64,000 bases of DNA, from contig NZ_CP019285.1 in NCBI RefSeq assembly GCF_000226975.2, forward strand, positions 4,030,001 to 4,094,000, in the 5' to 3' direction. The notes under the pieces are model-generated. The model did not search any database, was not told the origin of the DNA, and saw nothing but the letters and a program-made list of their open reading frames with translations. Below are positions 35,242 through 44,145 of this stretch, one piece after another. The first letter of the stretch is position 1, and every line of letters starts with the position of its first letter. Source of the stretch: Halobiforma lacisalsi AJ5 (GTDB lineage Archaea > Halobacteriota > Halobacteria > Halobacteriales > Natrialbaceae). The position numbers and the translations under genes are program-made.

Positions 35242-36225
35242 ATGGATTCATCGCCGGAGATTCTGTTGACCAACGACGACGGGATCGACGCGCCCGGCAT
35301 TCGGGCGCTGTACGACGCGCTCTCGGAGGTCGGTTCGGTGACGGTCGTGGCCCCGGACCGGAACCGAAGCGCGGTCGGCCGGGCGCTGACCTACGGCCGG
35401 ACGAGCGACGACGGGGAAAGGGACGAGGACAGGGACTGGAACGCGGACGGGAACGCGAACACGGATGTGGACGCGGACTCCCCATCGAACTCCCGCGACA
35501 CGAACGCCGACGCAGCCGCGACCGCCTCGAGGGACGGCGGATTCGCCGTCGACATCCCCGCGGACTCGTTTACCTCTCCGGTCCCCCACGTCGACCACGA
35601 ACTCGGCTACGCGGTCGACGGCACCCCCTGTGACTGCGCCATCGTCGGCGTCAACGCCATCGAGCCGAACCCCGATATCGTGGTCTCGGGCTGTAACGCG
35701 GGTGCCAACCTCGGCGCGTACGTTCTCTCCCGGTCGGGCACCGTCAGCGCGGCGATGGAGGCCGCGTTCCTCGGCGTTCCCTCGATCGCCGTCTCGATGG
35801 ACACCCTCGGCTACGAGCGGGCGGGCGACAACCTCGAGTCCGACGGTGATCTCGAGCCCGTCGACTTCGAGCGCGCGGCGGCGGTCACCGCCTCGATCGT
35901 CGAGAGCGCGCCCGGAACCGGCCTCTTCGACCGCGTCGACTACCTCAACGTCAACGTCCCCCGGCCGGACCGCCCCATCGACGGCGTCTCGATCGTGCGC
36001 CCGACGGAGGTCTACGAGATGGACGCGACGATGGAGGACGGTCGCTTCCGGCTGACGAACCGCCTCTGGCAGCAGATGGCCAACCGGGACATCCCGGACC
36101 CACCGGACACCGACCGTCACGCCCTCCTCGGGGACGAACTGGCGATTTCGCCGCTGGTCGCGCCGTACGAACTCGTCGACTCGGAGCCGGTCCGGCGGCT
36201 CCTCGAGGACGCCGTGGCGCTTTGA
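35242..36225 (+). CDS. surE: 5'/3'-nucleotidase SurE with acidic insert
   Basis: Phosphatase of 327 aa acting on nucleoside monophosphates. The metal-binding LLTNDDGIDAPGI opens the protein, with VVAPDRNRSAVGRALTY and VSGCNAGANLGAYVLSRSGT further on. Residues about 54-99 are an Asp/Asn/Ser-rich low-complexity insert, making it longer than the usual 250-270 aa. It falls where SurE has a surface loop, so folding should survive. The ATG at 35242 is the first that leads into the conserved core. Confidence 0.92.
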   Translation: MDSSPEILLTNDDGIDAPGIRALYDALSEVGSVTVVAPDRNRSAVGRALTYGRTSDDGERDEDRDWNADGNANTDVDADSPSNSRDTNADAAATASRDGGFAVDIPADSFTSPVPHVDHELGYAVDGTPCDCAIVGVNAIEPNPDIVVSGCNAGANLGAYVLSRSGTVSAAMEAAFLGVPSIAVSMDTLGYERAGDNLESDGDLEPVDFERAAAVTASIVESAPGTGLFDRVDYLNVNVPRPDRPIDGVSIVRPTEVYEMDATMEDGRFRLTNRLWQQMANRDIPDPPDTDRHALLGDELAISPLVAPYELVDSEPVRRLLEDAVAL

Positions 36226-36282
36226 CCGGTCGACCCCGGAGGAAAACGCGTCGGTTTTACACGTCCGACGGCAACCGCCGGT

Positions 36283-37011
36283 ATGGAGTGTCGCCACTGC
36301 GCGTCGCCGCTCGAGAAACCCGGGGACTTCTGTCTGGTCTGCCGGGAAACCAACACGGAAGCGGTGGTCCTCGAGGCGGCGCGCGACCGGGCGACGCTGA
36401 CGATGCTCGCGGACGAGGACTGCGAGGAGCCGGTGCTGGGGAAGACGACGATCACGACGATGCCCGAGGAGGGCGACAACGAGGTCGTCGAACTCCGGAA
36501 CTTCGCGGGGCTGATCGGCGACGAGATCCGGCGGAAACGCCCCGAAGAGGTCTACGCCGGCGGTGACCGGGCGGTGATCCGCGCCGTCCGCGAGGAGGTT
36601 CACCACCCATTCTATCGCGTCGACGACGAAGAGCCTGTCCAGGCGGTCCGCGATCGGCGGGGGAACCGGGCGCTCGACGTGGTCGACACCCCGCCGACGG
36701 AGAAGATCGGCGGCAGCCACTCGACGCTGATCGGCGGCCGGACGGGGATGCAGGCGATCCAGGCCGTCGCGGGCCACCCCCACGTCAAGAAGGTGATCCC
36801 CGGCCCGATCGACGCCGGCGGCAAGGGCTCCCAGTCCGGCCTGCGCGCGAAGGTCACCCGGGCCGACGACGGCGGTAACGTTCGCATGCTCTTGCGGGAC
36901 GGCTCGAGCGTTCAGGAGAACCGGGTCGTGACGACGGCTCGAGATCGGGAGATGGGCGAACGGATCCGGGAGGACCTCAACGACGTGCTGTCGGAGGCGG
37001 ACTTCCAGTAG
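36283..37011 (+). CDS. DUF2103 family zinc-ribbon protein
   Basis: Protein of 242 aa. An N-terminal Cys4 zinc ribbon (CRHCASPLEKPGDFCLVC) precedes a domain with EKIGGSHSTLIGGRTGMQAI and GPIDAGGKGSQSGLRAKVTR, the hallmark of DUF2103. A nucleic-acid role is suspected for this archaeal family but unproven. GTTTTAC is centred 26 nt before the ATG, so the transcript is leaderless. Distance to surE is 57 nt. Confidence 0.85.
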   Translation: MECRHCASPLEKPGDFCLVCRETNTEAVVLEAARDRATLTMLADEDCEEPVLGKTTITTMPEEGDNEVVELRNFAGLIGDEIRRKRPEEVYAGGDRAVIRAVREEVHHPFYRVDDEEPVQAVRDRRGNRALDVVDTPPTEKIGGSHSTLIGGRTGMQAIQAVAGHPHVKKVIPGPIDAGGKGSQSGLRAKVTRADDGGNVRMLLRDGSSVQENRVVTTARDREMGERIREDLNDVLSEADFQ

Positions 37012-37096
37012 CGTCGGCCGTTCCGTTCGGTCTCCGGACGGACCGTACTCCGCTCGAGCCGTCTGGGCCTCCGTGTCCGAGGGACTCGATCGACGG

Positions 37097-39373
37097 CTAC
37101 GCGCCGTCGGTGCCCCGGACTTCGACCGTCCGTTCGTCGCTCGCGAGCGCGCTCTCGACCCGGACAGGGAACGTCTGGTCGTTTTCCACGATCGCCGTCC
37201 GGAACCCCATCTCGAGGGTCGTCGTCCCGCCCGGACCGAGCCGAACCGTCGCGCCGTCTTCGACCGTCGGATCGTGGCCGACGACGAACTCGAACTCCCC
37301 GGTGACCGCGACGTCGCTCGCGTTCTCGACGACTGCCGTCACCGAGAGCCACTCGCCCGCGTCCACGGGATCGTTGCTCCCCGTAATCGTCACGTCGACC
37401 TCGAGGTCCTCGGTGCCGATCACCTCGACGTCCCGGACGGCCGCGTCGTCGCCGCTCTCGACCCGAGCGGGGAACGTCTGGGTTCGTCGGACGAGTGCCG
37501 TCTCGAACTCGAGGACCACCGTCCGCGTCTCGCCGCCGCCGACGGTCACCGTCTCGGTGTCGACGAGCGTCGGATCGTGACCGACGACGAGATCGACGTC
37601 CCGCGTCGCCGTCGACCGGGCGACGTTCTCGACCTCGGCGGTCACCTCGAGGACGTCGCCCGTGGCGACGGGATCGTTCGTGTCGAGGATGCGCACCAGC
37701 ATCGGGGGCGCCTCGACGTACACGAAGACGGGGACTTCGTCGGCGTCTCCCTCCGTCTCGACCCGAACCGGGAACTCCTGGTCGTGCTCGACGAGGGCCG
37801 TCTCGAACTCGAGGATCACCGTCTCGGTCGCGCCCGGCTCGAGCGTCACCGTTCTCGTCTCGACGACCTCAGGGTCGTGGCCGACGACCAGCTGTACCTC
37901 GCGCGTCAACGTCGACGAGTGGGGGTTCTCGAGTTCGGCGGTCACCTCGAGGACCTCGCCCGTCCGGACCGGGGAGTTGGTCCCGGTGATCGTCACCGAC
38001 GGCCCGACGTCCCCGGTACCGATCACCTCGACCGTCCGTTCGTCGGCGGCCTCCCCGATTTCGACCCGTGCGGGGAACGTCTGGGTTCGCCTGACCACCG
38101 CCGTTTCGAACTCGAGGTCGACGGTCTCGGTTTCGCCGCCGCCGACGGTTACCGATGCCCGGTCGACCAGCGTCGGATCGTGGCCGACGATCAACTCGGC
38201 GTCCCGGGTGATCGCCCCGTCCGTCCGGTTCTCGACCCGTGCGCTCACCTCGAGGACCTCCCCCGCGTCGACGGGGTCGTTCGTCTCCGTGATCGTCACG
38301 CCGAGTTCCGCGTCGGGGGCGTCGTCGACCCCGTCGATCACCCAGGGGCTCGCGGACGCGACGCTCCCGTTCTCGGCGACGACCCAGACGATGATCGGAC
38401 AGCGGTGACAGGAACTCTCGAGTTCGTACGTTGCCGTATCCGTCGTTCCGCTCACTGGAGTGACGTCGAGGACGACGTCAGCGTGGCCGAGCCACCAGAC
38501 GACCCGATCGAGCAGCCCGTCCGGGTGGGCCACGTCGAGTTGCAGTTCGGTCGGTTCGCCGCGGCTCACCTCGAGCGACTCCTCGTCGGGGCGGATCGCC
38601 TCGATCGACGGGGGTTCGACCCCGGTTTCGGCCACCTCGACCGACCACGTCGCCCGGCGGATCTCGTCTTCGTCCTCGAGGACGGCAACGGCGACCTCGT
38701 GTGTCCCCGGCGACTCGAACGACGTCCGCCAGAAGTCGGCCCCTTCCCGCTCGTAGTACGCGCCGTACCAGGGCCCCATCGACGCGCCCGCGTGCTCGCG
38801 GTCGACGAACCACTGCGATCGGCCGCCGTACCGCTCGACGTCCAGGACCTCGAACAGGAGCGACGTCTCCGGCCGTACCGAGAGATGCCGGTCCGGGCGG
38901 GTCCGATCGGGGTGTAAGGGATCGACCGCGAGCACGACGGCCGTCCGCTCGTCGGCGTCGCCGCCGTTCTCGACTGCGGCCCCTACCGTCACTTCGTCGT
39001 CCGACTCGACGGGGTAGGTTCGAAACCGGATGGGATCGATCGTCTTGCTTTCGCCCGCCTCGACCGTCGTCCGGATCGTCCACCGGTACTCGCCCTCGTA
39101 CGAGAACTCGATCCCCGGTCTGGCCCGCGTCGGTCCGACGTTCTCGACCTCGACCGCCGCCTCCAGCAGCGAACCGCCACGAACCGGGGCGTTCGTCTCG
39201 AGAATGCGTACTTCGACGTCGCTTCCGTCCCCGTCCCCGTCCCCGTCGTCGTGGTCGTCGGTACGGACGTCTCGTACCGAACGCTCGCGTTCGATCGCTT
39301 CCCTCCCGTCCGCCAGTGTCGCCACCAGACTCCCCCCAGTAGCGAGATATCTCCGGCGCCGCATAGTCTGCAT
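37097..39373 (-). CDS. Exported CARDB-like repeat protein
   Basis: Secreted protein of 758 aa. MRRRRYLATGGSLVATLADG is a Tat-like N-terminus. One adhesion-type beta domain follows (about 60-150), then a central region with PKD-like features (about 230-330), then four consecutive CARDB-like repeats of about 95-100 aa to the C-terminus. Each repeat has VTITxTNDPVDAGExLEVxA, xxLVVGHDPTLVD and a LEFETALVRRTQTFPARVE strand. The repeats are strongly similar to each other. Likely a cell-surface binding or structural protein; no anchor is seen. Confidence 0.8.
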   Translation of the reverse strand: MQTMRRRRYLATGGSLVATLADGREAIERERSVRDVRTDDHDDGDGDGDGSDVEVRILETNAPVRGGSLLEAAVEVENVGPTRARPGIEFSYEGEYRWTIRTTVEAGESKTIDPIRFRTYPVESDDEVTVGAAVENGGDADERTAVVLAVDPLHPDRTRPDRHLSVRPETSLLFEVLDVERYGGRSQWFVDREHAGASMGPWYGAYYEREGADFWRTSFESPGTHEVAVAVLEDEDEIRRATWSVEVAETGVEPPSIEAIRPDEESLEVSRGEPTELQLDVAHPDGLLDRVVWWLGHADVVLDVTPVSGTTDTATYELESSCHRCPIIVWVVAENGSVASASPWVIDGVDDAPDAELGVTITETNDPVDAGEVLEVSARVENRTDGAITRDAELIVGHDPTLVDRASVTVGGGETETVDLEFETAVVRRTQTFPARVEIGEAADERTVEVIGTGDVGPSVTITGTNSPVRTGEVLEVTAELENPHSSTLTREVQLVVGHDPEVVETRTVTLEPGATETVILEFETALVEHDQEFPVRVETEGDADEVPVFVYVEAPPMLVRILDTNDPVATGDVLEVTAEVENVARSTATRDVDLVVGHDPTLVDTETVTVGGGETRTVVLEFETALVRRTQTFPARVESGDDAAVRDVEVIGTEDLEVDVTITGSNDPVDAGEWLSVTAVVENASDVAVTGEFEFVVGHDPTVEDGATVRLGPGGTTTLEMGFRTAIVENDQTFPVRVESALASDERTVEVRGTDGA

Positions 39374-39577
39374 ACCACGGCTCGAGTCATAATACGGTGT
39401 CACGCACGCGAGTGATTGTCATTCGTTGTCACTAATCGATGCGGACAACGAAACCCCGGCTCAGGCCGACGCGGGTGGATCCGTCGCCGGCCGTGGCGGT
39501 CACGAGTTTCTGGAAGTGACACCCTCTGCTGGTTGTCCCGGGCTTATCCGCGCGTCCGTAATGAGATGTAATTAGTC

Positions 39578-39775
39578 ATGCTCGAGCGACCGGACGCCGT
39601 CCTGGCTGCGATCCCGTTGCTCGCCCTCAGCGGACTCGCCCTCCGATCGCTGATCGCGACGACCGGCGTCGCTACCGGGTTGCTCGCCGCCCCGCTGGCC
39701 CCGGCCGGCTACCTGGCCGCGCTCGCGCTCGTCTTCCGGGAGTTGCTCGTCGGCCCGGTCGGCCGGTCGGCGTGA
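39578..39775 (+). CDS. Small membrane protein
   Basis: Protein of 65 aa with two hydrophobic helices ([20 protein letters not shown] and [20 protein letters not shown]). GATGTAATTAG precedes the ATG closely. No family recognised. It is just upstream of the L37Ae operon on the same strand but has its own spacing. Confidence 0.55.
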   Translation: MLERPDAVLAAIPLLALSGLALRSLIATTGVATGLLAAPLAPAGYLAALALVFRELLVGPVGRSA

Positions 39776-39813
39776 CCGCCGCGTTCCCCGTCGGGCCGAT
39801 ACGACTCAACAGG

Positions 39814-39823
39814 TTTAATAATC
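39814..39823 (+). promoter_or_regulatory. TATA box of the L37Ae-rpoP-pcc1 operon
   Basis: GTTTAATAAT, centred 27-29 nt before the L37Ae ATG, predicts a start within a few bases of the first codon. Confidence 0.55.
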
Positions 39824-39846
39824 CGCTGGGGATAGCTACCCCTACT

Positions 39847-40110
39847 ATGAGCGACAAAGGAAACGTCGGCAGTGCGGGCCGCTTCGGCGCACGCTACGGT
39901 CGCGTCGCCCGACGTCGGGTCAGCGAGATCGAAGACGACATGGAGAACGCCCAGCTCGACGGCGACGACGTCACTCGCGTCGGGACCGGCATCTGGAAGA
40001 ACGAGGAGACCGGCGAGGTCTTCACCGGCGGCGCGTACCGTCCGGAGACCCCCGCCGGCCGTACCGTCCAGCGCTCGATCCGCGCCGCACTGGCCGAGGA
40101 CGACGAATAA
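39847..40110 (+). CDS. rpl37ae: Large ribosomal subunit protein L37Ae (eL43), cysteine-free
   Basis: Protein of 87 aa. [22 protein letters not shown] and [22 protein letters not shown] match L37Ae at both ends. In the middle, where the family normally has a C2C2 zinc ribbon, the sequence reads [21 protein letters not shown] and has no cysteine. The protein therefore cannot bind zinc in the usual manner. The operon with rpoP and pcc1 is conserved in archaea. Confidence 0.92.
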   Translation: MSDKGNVGSAGRFGARYGRVARRRVSEIEDDMENAQLDGDDVTRVGTGIWKNEETGEVFTGGAYRPETPAGRTVQRSIRAALAEDDE

Positions 40111-40134
40111 CGAGCGATACGAATCAGTATTCGC

Positions 40135-40269
40135 ATGAGCTACAAGTGCTCCCGCTGTAAACGCGACGTCCAGCTCGACGAGTACGGCGGCGTCCGCTGT
40201 CCGTACTGCGGACACCGCGTACTCCTGAAAGAACGCAGCCGCGACGTCAAGGAAGTCGACGTCCAGTAA
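40135..40269 (+). CDS. rpoP: DNA-directed RNA polymerase subunit P (Rpb12-like)
   Basis: Tiny 44-aa zinc protein: [12 protein letters not shown] and [16 protein letters not shown] carry the four zinc-binding cysteines. It is a structural subunit of archaeal RNA polymerase. It lies 24 nt after the L37Ae gene and 7 nt before pcc1. Missed by length-filtered ORF lists. Confidence 0.93.
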   Translation: MSYKCSRCKRDVQLDEYGGVRCPYCGHRVLLKERSRDVKEVDVQ

Positions 40270-40276
40270 CGCAACG

Positions 40277-40546
40277 GTGTCTTCTCACGGCGCGACGCTC
40301 GAGTTCGACTACGACTCGACGTCCCGTGCGCGCCTCGTCGCCGACAGCGTCGCTCGCGAGATCGGCGAGATCGACGACGAGCGCTCGCGGACGACTATCG
40401 ATCGGACCGGCGCGACGATCGTCCTCGAGATCGACGCCGAGGACGTCGTCGCCCTTCGTGCGGCGTTGAACACCTGGTTTTCGCTTGTCGACGTCGCGGA
40501 GCGGACGGCCGAGGTCGGGGACGCGGTCGTTTCGGAGCGGGACTGA
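40277..40546 (+). CDS. pcc1: KEOPS complex subunit Pcc1
   Basis: Protein of 89 aa: ATLEFDYDSTSRARLVADSV, then TTIDRTGATIVLEIDAEDVVALRAALNTW. Pcc1 dimers form the scaffold of KEOPS, which makes the tRNA modification t6A. Start GTG at 40277, 7 nt after rpoP. Confidence 0.9.
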   Translation: MSSHGATLEFDYDSTSRARLVADSVAREIGEIDDERSRTTIDRTGATIVLEIDAEDVVALRAALNTWFSLVDVAERTAEVGDAVVSERD

Positions 40547-40592
40547 ACGCGTCGTCTCGTCGAAACACGCTGACTCGCGCAGGAGGCGGCCG

Positions 40593-41441
40593 TCAGCCGA
40601 ACGACCCCAGCGACGACTGGAGCTCCCGGTCCGTCTCCCCGTCCTCGAGTTCGTAGCCGACCAGATCGCGCATGTCGACCGCGTAGGTCGTCCCGCCGTT
40701 CTCGAGGACGAGCAGCCGGCCCTTGACGCCGACGACGGTTCCGCTCGCGATCGTCTCCCGGACGGGACGGGTCTCGAGGTCGATCCCGTAGTCGAACGCG
40801 AACTTCTCGTGGACGCCGCGCTCGAGGTCCTCGGCGGCGGGATCGAACTCGAAGTCGATTTCGGCGTCGGCGACGAACCCCGCTAACTCCGCGAGCGTCG
40901 ACTCCCAGGCGTCCACGTCGACCTCGTTCGCGAGCGCGGCGACCTTCGGCCCGGTCCGGACCCTGTCGGTGAGCAGGCGTGCGATTTCGGCCTCGATCTC
41001 GCGGGCGATCCGGCCGTTCGAGACCGTATAGAGGTGGGCCGCCCGGTCGGCCCCCTGTTCGCGGAGCCGCGTCTCGAGTCGCCACTCGCGGGTGACGCCC
41101 ACTTTGAACGTCTCCGGGGCGAATGCCGCGAGATAGACCGCGTGGTCCTCGTAGCAGTCCATCTCCGCTTTCAGGCAGGTGCCGGTACAGCGGGCACAGA
41201 TCCAGGTGTCCGTGTGGTACTCGCAGTAGGGCGCGCTCGGGCGATCGCAGGCGACGTGGTCGCCGTCGTCGATCGTCCCGGCACAGCGACGAGTACCCAG
41301 CGAGTACGAGAGGCGATCGCCGGCGGCCAGTTCGCGCCGGTCGACGGGCGTCGCGTTGCCGTCGGTGTTTCCGTCGCCGACCTCGCCGGCGACCAACAGC
41401 GCCGACCCCCGGCCGCTCGGCTCGTATCCGACCAGTTGCAC
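40593..41441 (-). CDS. DUF2797 family protein
   Basis: Protein of 282 aa. A Cys/His cluster (CAGTIDD...CDRPSAPYCEYHTDTWICARCTGTCLKAEMDCYEDH) suggests zinc binding. It is followed by YLAAFAPETFKVGVTREWRLETRLREQGAD, a GIY-YIG-like stretch typical of DUF2797. A nucleic-acid role is possible. The start is a GTG at 41439-41441 opening QLVGYEPSGRG. Confidence 0.83.
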   Translation of the reverse strand: MQLVGYEPSGRGSALLVAGEVGDGNTDGNATPVDRRELAAGDRLSYSLGTRRCAGTIDDGDHVACDRPSAPYCEYHTDTWICARCTGTCLKAEMDCYEDHAVYLAAFAPETFKVGVTREWRLETRLREQGADRAAHLYTVSNGRIAREIEAEIARLLTDRVRTGPKVAALANEVDVDAWESTLAELAGFVADAEIDFEFDPAAEDLERGVHEKFAFDYGIDLETRPVRETIASGTVVGVKGRLLVLENGGTTYAVDMRDLVGYELEDGETDRELQSSLGSFG

Positions 41442-41541
41442 GTGTACGTCTCGTTCCCGGGTTGGGGGTCGGAACGGATATACCGTTCGACGCCGGCCGG
41501 AGGAAGAACTATCCACCGTACCCTCGAAGGGGCGAACAGCT

Positions 41542-41892
41542 ATGACACTCGAGGGCACGCTCGAGGCGGACGTATCGACCGACGGCGTCGACGACACCGT
41601 CGCGTTCGAGTTCACGGTGACGAACGCGGGATCGACCCCCGAAGAACTCCAGTTCGCCGACGCAGCCAAGGCCGAGTTCGTCGTCGAGGACGAGGGGCGC
41701 GAGGTCTGGCGGTACACGGACGGCCGCGCGTTCACACAGATGATCAGTTCCGAGCGGCTCGCACCCGACGAGACGGCCACCTACGGGGCCGAGTGGCCCG
41801 ACCCCATCCCGGGAGACTACACCGCCGTCGCGGAACTGCGGGCACGGGAAACGAGTTGCGAGGCCCGGACCGACTTTACGGTCCCGGAGTGA
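41542..41892 (+). CDS. BsuPI-like proteinase inhibitor domain protein
   Basis: Protein of 116 aa, a single beta-sandwich: VAFEFTVTNAGSTPEELQFA, EVWRYTDGRAFTQMI, LAPDETATYGAEW and PGDYTAVAELRA fit the intracellular proteinase inhibitor BsuPI domain. No signal peptide. Probably the first gene of an operon with cbiX, 52 nt upstream of it. Confidence 0.8.
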   Translation: MTLEGTLEADVSTDGVDDTVAFEFTVTNAGSTPEELQFADAAKAEFVVEDEGREVWRYTDGRAFTQMISSERLAPDETATYGAEWPDPIPGDYTAVAELRARETSCEARTDFTVPE

Positions 41893-41944
41893 GGAAACGA
41901 TATTCGGCAGGGCCTATAAGCGGCCGCCGTCCCAACCCGCCCGT

Positions 41945-42919
41945 ATGCAAGCGCTGGTCGTCGCGGCCCACGGGTCGCACCTCAATCCGGACGCTTCCGA
42001 TCCCGCGTACACCCACGCGGACGCCGTCCGCGACCGGGAGCGGTTCGACGAGGTCCGGGAAGCGTTCTGGAAGGAAGAGCCACACTTCCGCGAGGTGCTT
42101 CGCACCCTCGAGTCGGACGAGGTCTTCGTCGTCCCGCTGTTTATCAGCGAGGGGTACTTCACCGAGCGGGTGATCCCCCGCGAGCTCCGGCTCGAGGGGT
42201 GGGACCCCGACCTGTGGGATTCCGACGGGACGAGCGCAACCCATGCGACGCTCGAGGCGGAAGACGTCGAGAAGACGGTTCACTACTGCGGTCCGGTCGG
42301 GACCCACGATGCGATGACCGACGTGATCGTTCGACGGGCGGAGTCGGTGACGGGCGACCCCGGGGTCGGCGAGGGATTCGGCCTCGCGGTCGTCGGCCAC
42401 GGCACCGAGCGAAACGAGAACTCGGCGAAGGCGATCGAGTACCACGCGGACCGCGTTCGCGACCGGGAGCGGTTCGACGAGGTCCGGGCGCTGTTCATGG
42501 ACGAGGAGCCCGAAGTCGACGACGTCACCGACTACTTCGAGAGCCGGGACGTCGTCCTCGTACCGCTGTTCGTCGCAGACGGCTATCACACCCGGGAGGA
42601 CATCCCTGAGGACGTGGGCCTGACCGACGACTACCGGCGCGGCTGGGACGTCCCGGTCGACGTCGACGGCCACCGGATCTGGTACGCGGGCGCGGTCGGC
42701 ACCGAGGGGTTGCTGGCCGACGTGCTCCTCGAGCGGGCGATCGACGCCGGGGCCGACGTCGACGTCGATATCGACGCGGCGGTGGATCCGGACCCGGATG
42801 CGGACTCGGACCCGACCGCGGAGGGCGCCGGTACGCCCCCGGAGTCAGAGCCAGAGCCGGAGCCGGAGTCGGAGTCGGGGAAAGAACGGACGCTCGAGGC
42901 CGGAGGTGAGGATGCATGA
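41945..42919 (+). CDS. cbiX: Sirohydrochlorin cobaltochelatase-like protein CbiX, two-domain
   Basis: Protein of 324 aa with tandem CbiX domains. The first (about 1-135) starts QALVVAAHGSHLNPD with its catalytic His, the second (about 140-270) contains GLAVVGHGTERNENSAKAIE. YTHADAVRDRERFDEVREAF and the second-domain copy EYHADRVRDRERFDEVRALF show internal duplication. The family inserts Co or Ni into sirohydrochlorin for B12 or related tetrapyrroles. A repeated acidic Glu/Pro/Ser tail ends the protein. The last codons overlap the next gene. Confidence 0.88.
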   Translation: MQALVVAAHGSHLNPDASDPAYTHADAVRDRERFDEVREAFWKEEPHFREVLRTLESDEVFVVPLFISEGYFTERVIPRELRLEGWDPDLWDSDGTSATHATLEAEDVEKTVHYCGPVGTHDAMTDVIVRRAESVTGDPGVGEGFGLAVVGHGTERNENSAKAIEYHADRVRDRERFDEVRALFMDEEPEVDDVTDYFESRDVVLVPLFVADGYHTREDIPEDVGLTDDYRRGWDVPVDVDGHRIWYAGAVGTEGLLADVLLERAIDAGADVDVDIDAAVDPDPDADSDPTAEGAGTPPESEPEPEPESESGKERTLEAGGEDA

Positions 42920-44100
42920 CCGCGTCCGAGCCGCGGTTCGAGGCGACGCTCGATCCCGGCGCCCTCGAGTCGCTACTCGCCCGAATCGACCCCAATGGTG
43001 TCGACTTCGACGGGCTACGACTCGAGCCTGCGACCGCTGAAACGTACGATCTCGTCACGCCAAAGACGCAACGAGGGGGCGTCTCTCCGGCGGACCTCGC
43101 CGACGCCGAGCCGCCCGTGACGGCCTACCTCACCAACTGGCGCTACTGGCAGGACGTCGACGGCGAGGGGACCGCTCGCCGGGCCTTCCTGCGCTGGTGC
43201 GAGCGCGCGCCCCTCGCGGCGGCCGAGACGGAAACCACTCCCCAGGACGACCGCGAGCCGCTGCCGGTCCCGGAGCGATACGCCGCGCTCGAGGACGGGA
43301 TCGACCGCGAGTGGGGGCAGTTGCGGATCACGGTGCGGTTGACCGACGACCCCGAAACCGCGCCCGGCGAGCGCGTCTACGACCTTACCCACCGCGCGGA
43401 CGCCGACCGCGACCTCGCCGACCTCGAGATCCAGGACGGGCCACGGGACGCCCGTCGGATCGCGACCGAGGACGACGACGGACGGTACCGGCCGCTGAAG
43501 ACCGCGCCGACGCTCGTCTCCGGATGGGCCTTCGTCGGCCTCTCCGGCGCAGAACTCGTCGAGACGGTCGATACCGTCTACCCGGCGACGATCGCCAACT
43601 GGCACCGCGAACTGCGCGGCGACCTCGACGTCGACCACTGGCGGGAGACGGCCGACAGACAGACCGGCATGTACGCCGACGTCGCCGACCTCCCGCGGGA
43701 GGCCGTCGAGTGGATGGCCGAAGCCTGCTGCGTCGACTCCCAGTGTCTCAAGCGCCGCGAGTGGGAGTACGCGCCCGAGGACGAACTCGCCGTCGACGGC
43801 GGCGACGGCCCGTTCCCCTGTCGGGAACCCTGCTCGCTCGTCGTCGCCGCGGCGCGGACGTGGACCGACCTCGAGCGGGAACCCGAACGCACGTACGAAC
43901 TCGAGTTGACGCCGAGCGAGGCCCGGCAACTCGAGGCCCTGATCGACGCGGTCGCGGAGGGTCGAACCGACGAGATCCGGGAGGCCGACGTCGCGGACGG
44001 CGCGAACCGCTACCGGGCGCGGTACCTCCGGGCGAAACGGTTCGACGAGGACGGACTCGAGTTAGCGGATACCTCGTCCTCCGGCCCGAAGGGAGACTAG
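42916..44100 (+). CDS. DR2241-family iron-sulfur protein, CbiX partner
   Basis: Protein of 394 aa. The C-terminal half has a cysteine set CCVDSQCLKRREW and FPCREPCSLVV, consistent with the 4Fe-4S domain of the DR2241 family. The start overlaps cbiX (ATGA), and the pair is seen together in haloarchaea to my knowledge. A role in tetrapyrrole/cobalamin metal insertion or electron supply to CbiX is inferred from this pairing only. Confidence 0.78.
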   Translation: MTASEPRFEATLDPGALESLLARIDPNGVDFDGLRLEPATAETYDLVTPKTQRGGVSPADLADAEPPVTAYLTNWRYWQDVDGEGTARRAFLRWCERAPLAAAETETTPQDDREPLPVPERYAALEDGIDREWGQLRITVRLTDDPETAPGERVYDLTHRADADRDLADLEIQDGPRDARRIATEDDDGRYRPLKTAPTLVSGWAFVGLSGAELVETVDTVYPATIANWHRELRGDLDVDHWRETADRQTGMYADVADLPREAVEWMAEACCVDSQCLKRREWEYAPEDELAVDGGDGPFPCREPCSLVVAAARTWTDLEREPERTYELELTPSEARQLEALIDAVAEGRTDEIREADVADGANRYRARYLRAKRFDEDGLELADTSSSGPKGD

Positions 44101-44145
44101 CGCGACTCAGCGACTACGATCATTCCGCGTTTCGAACGGGACGAC

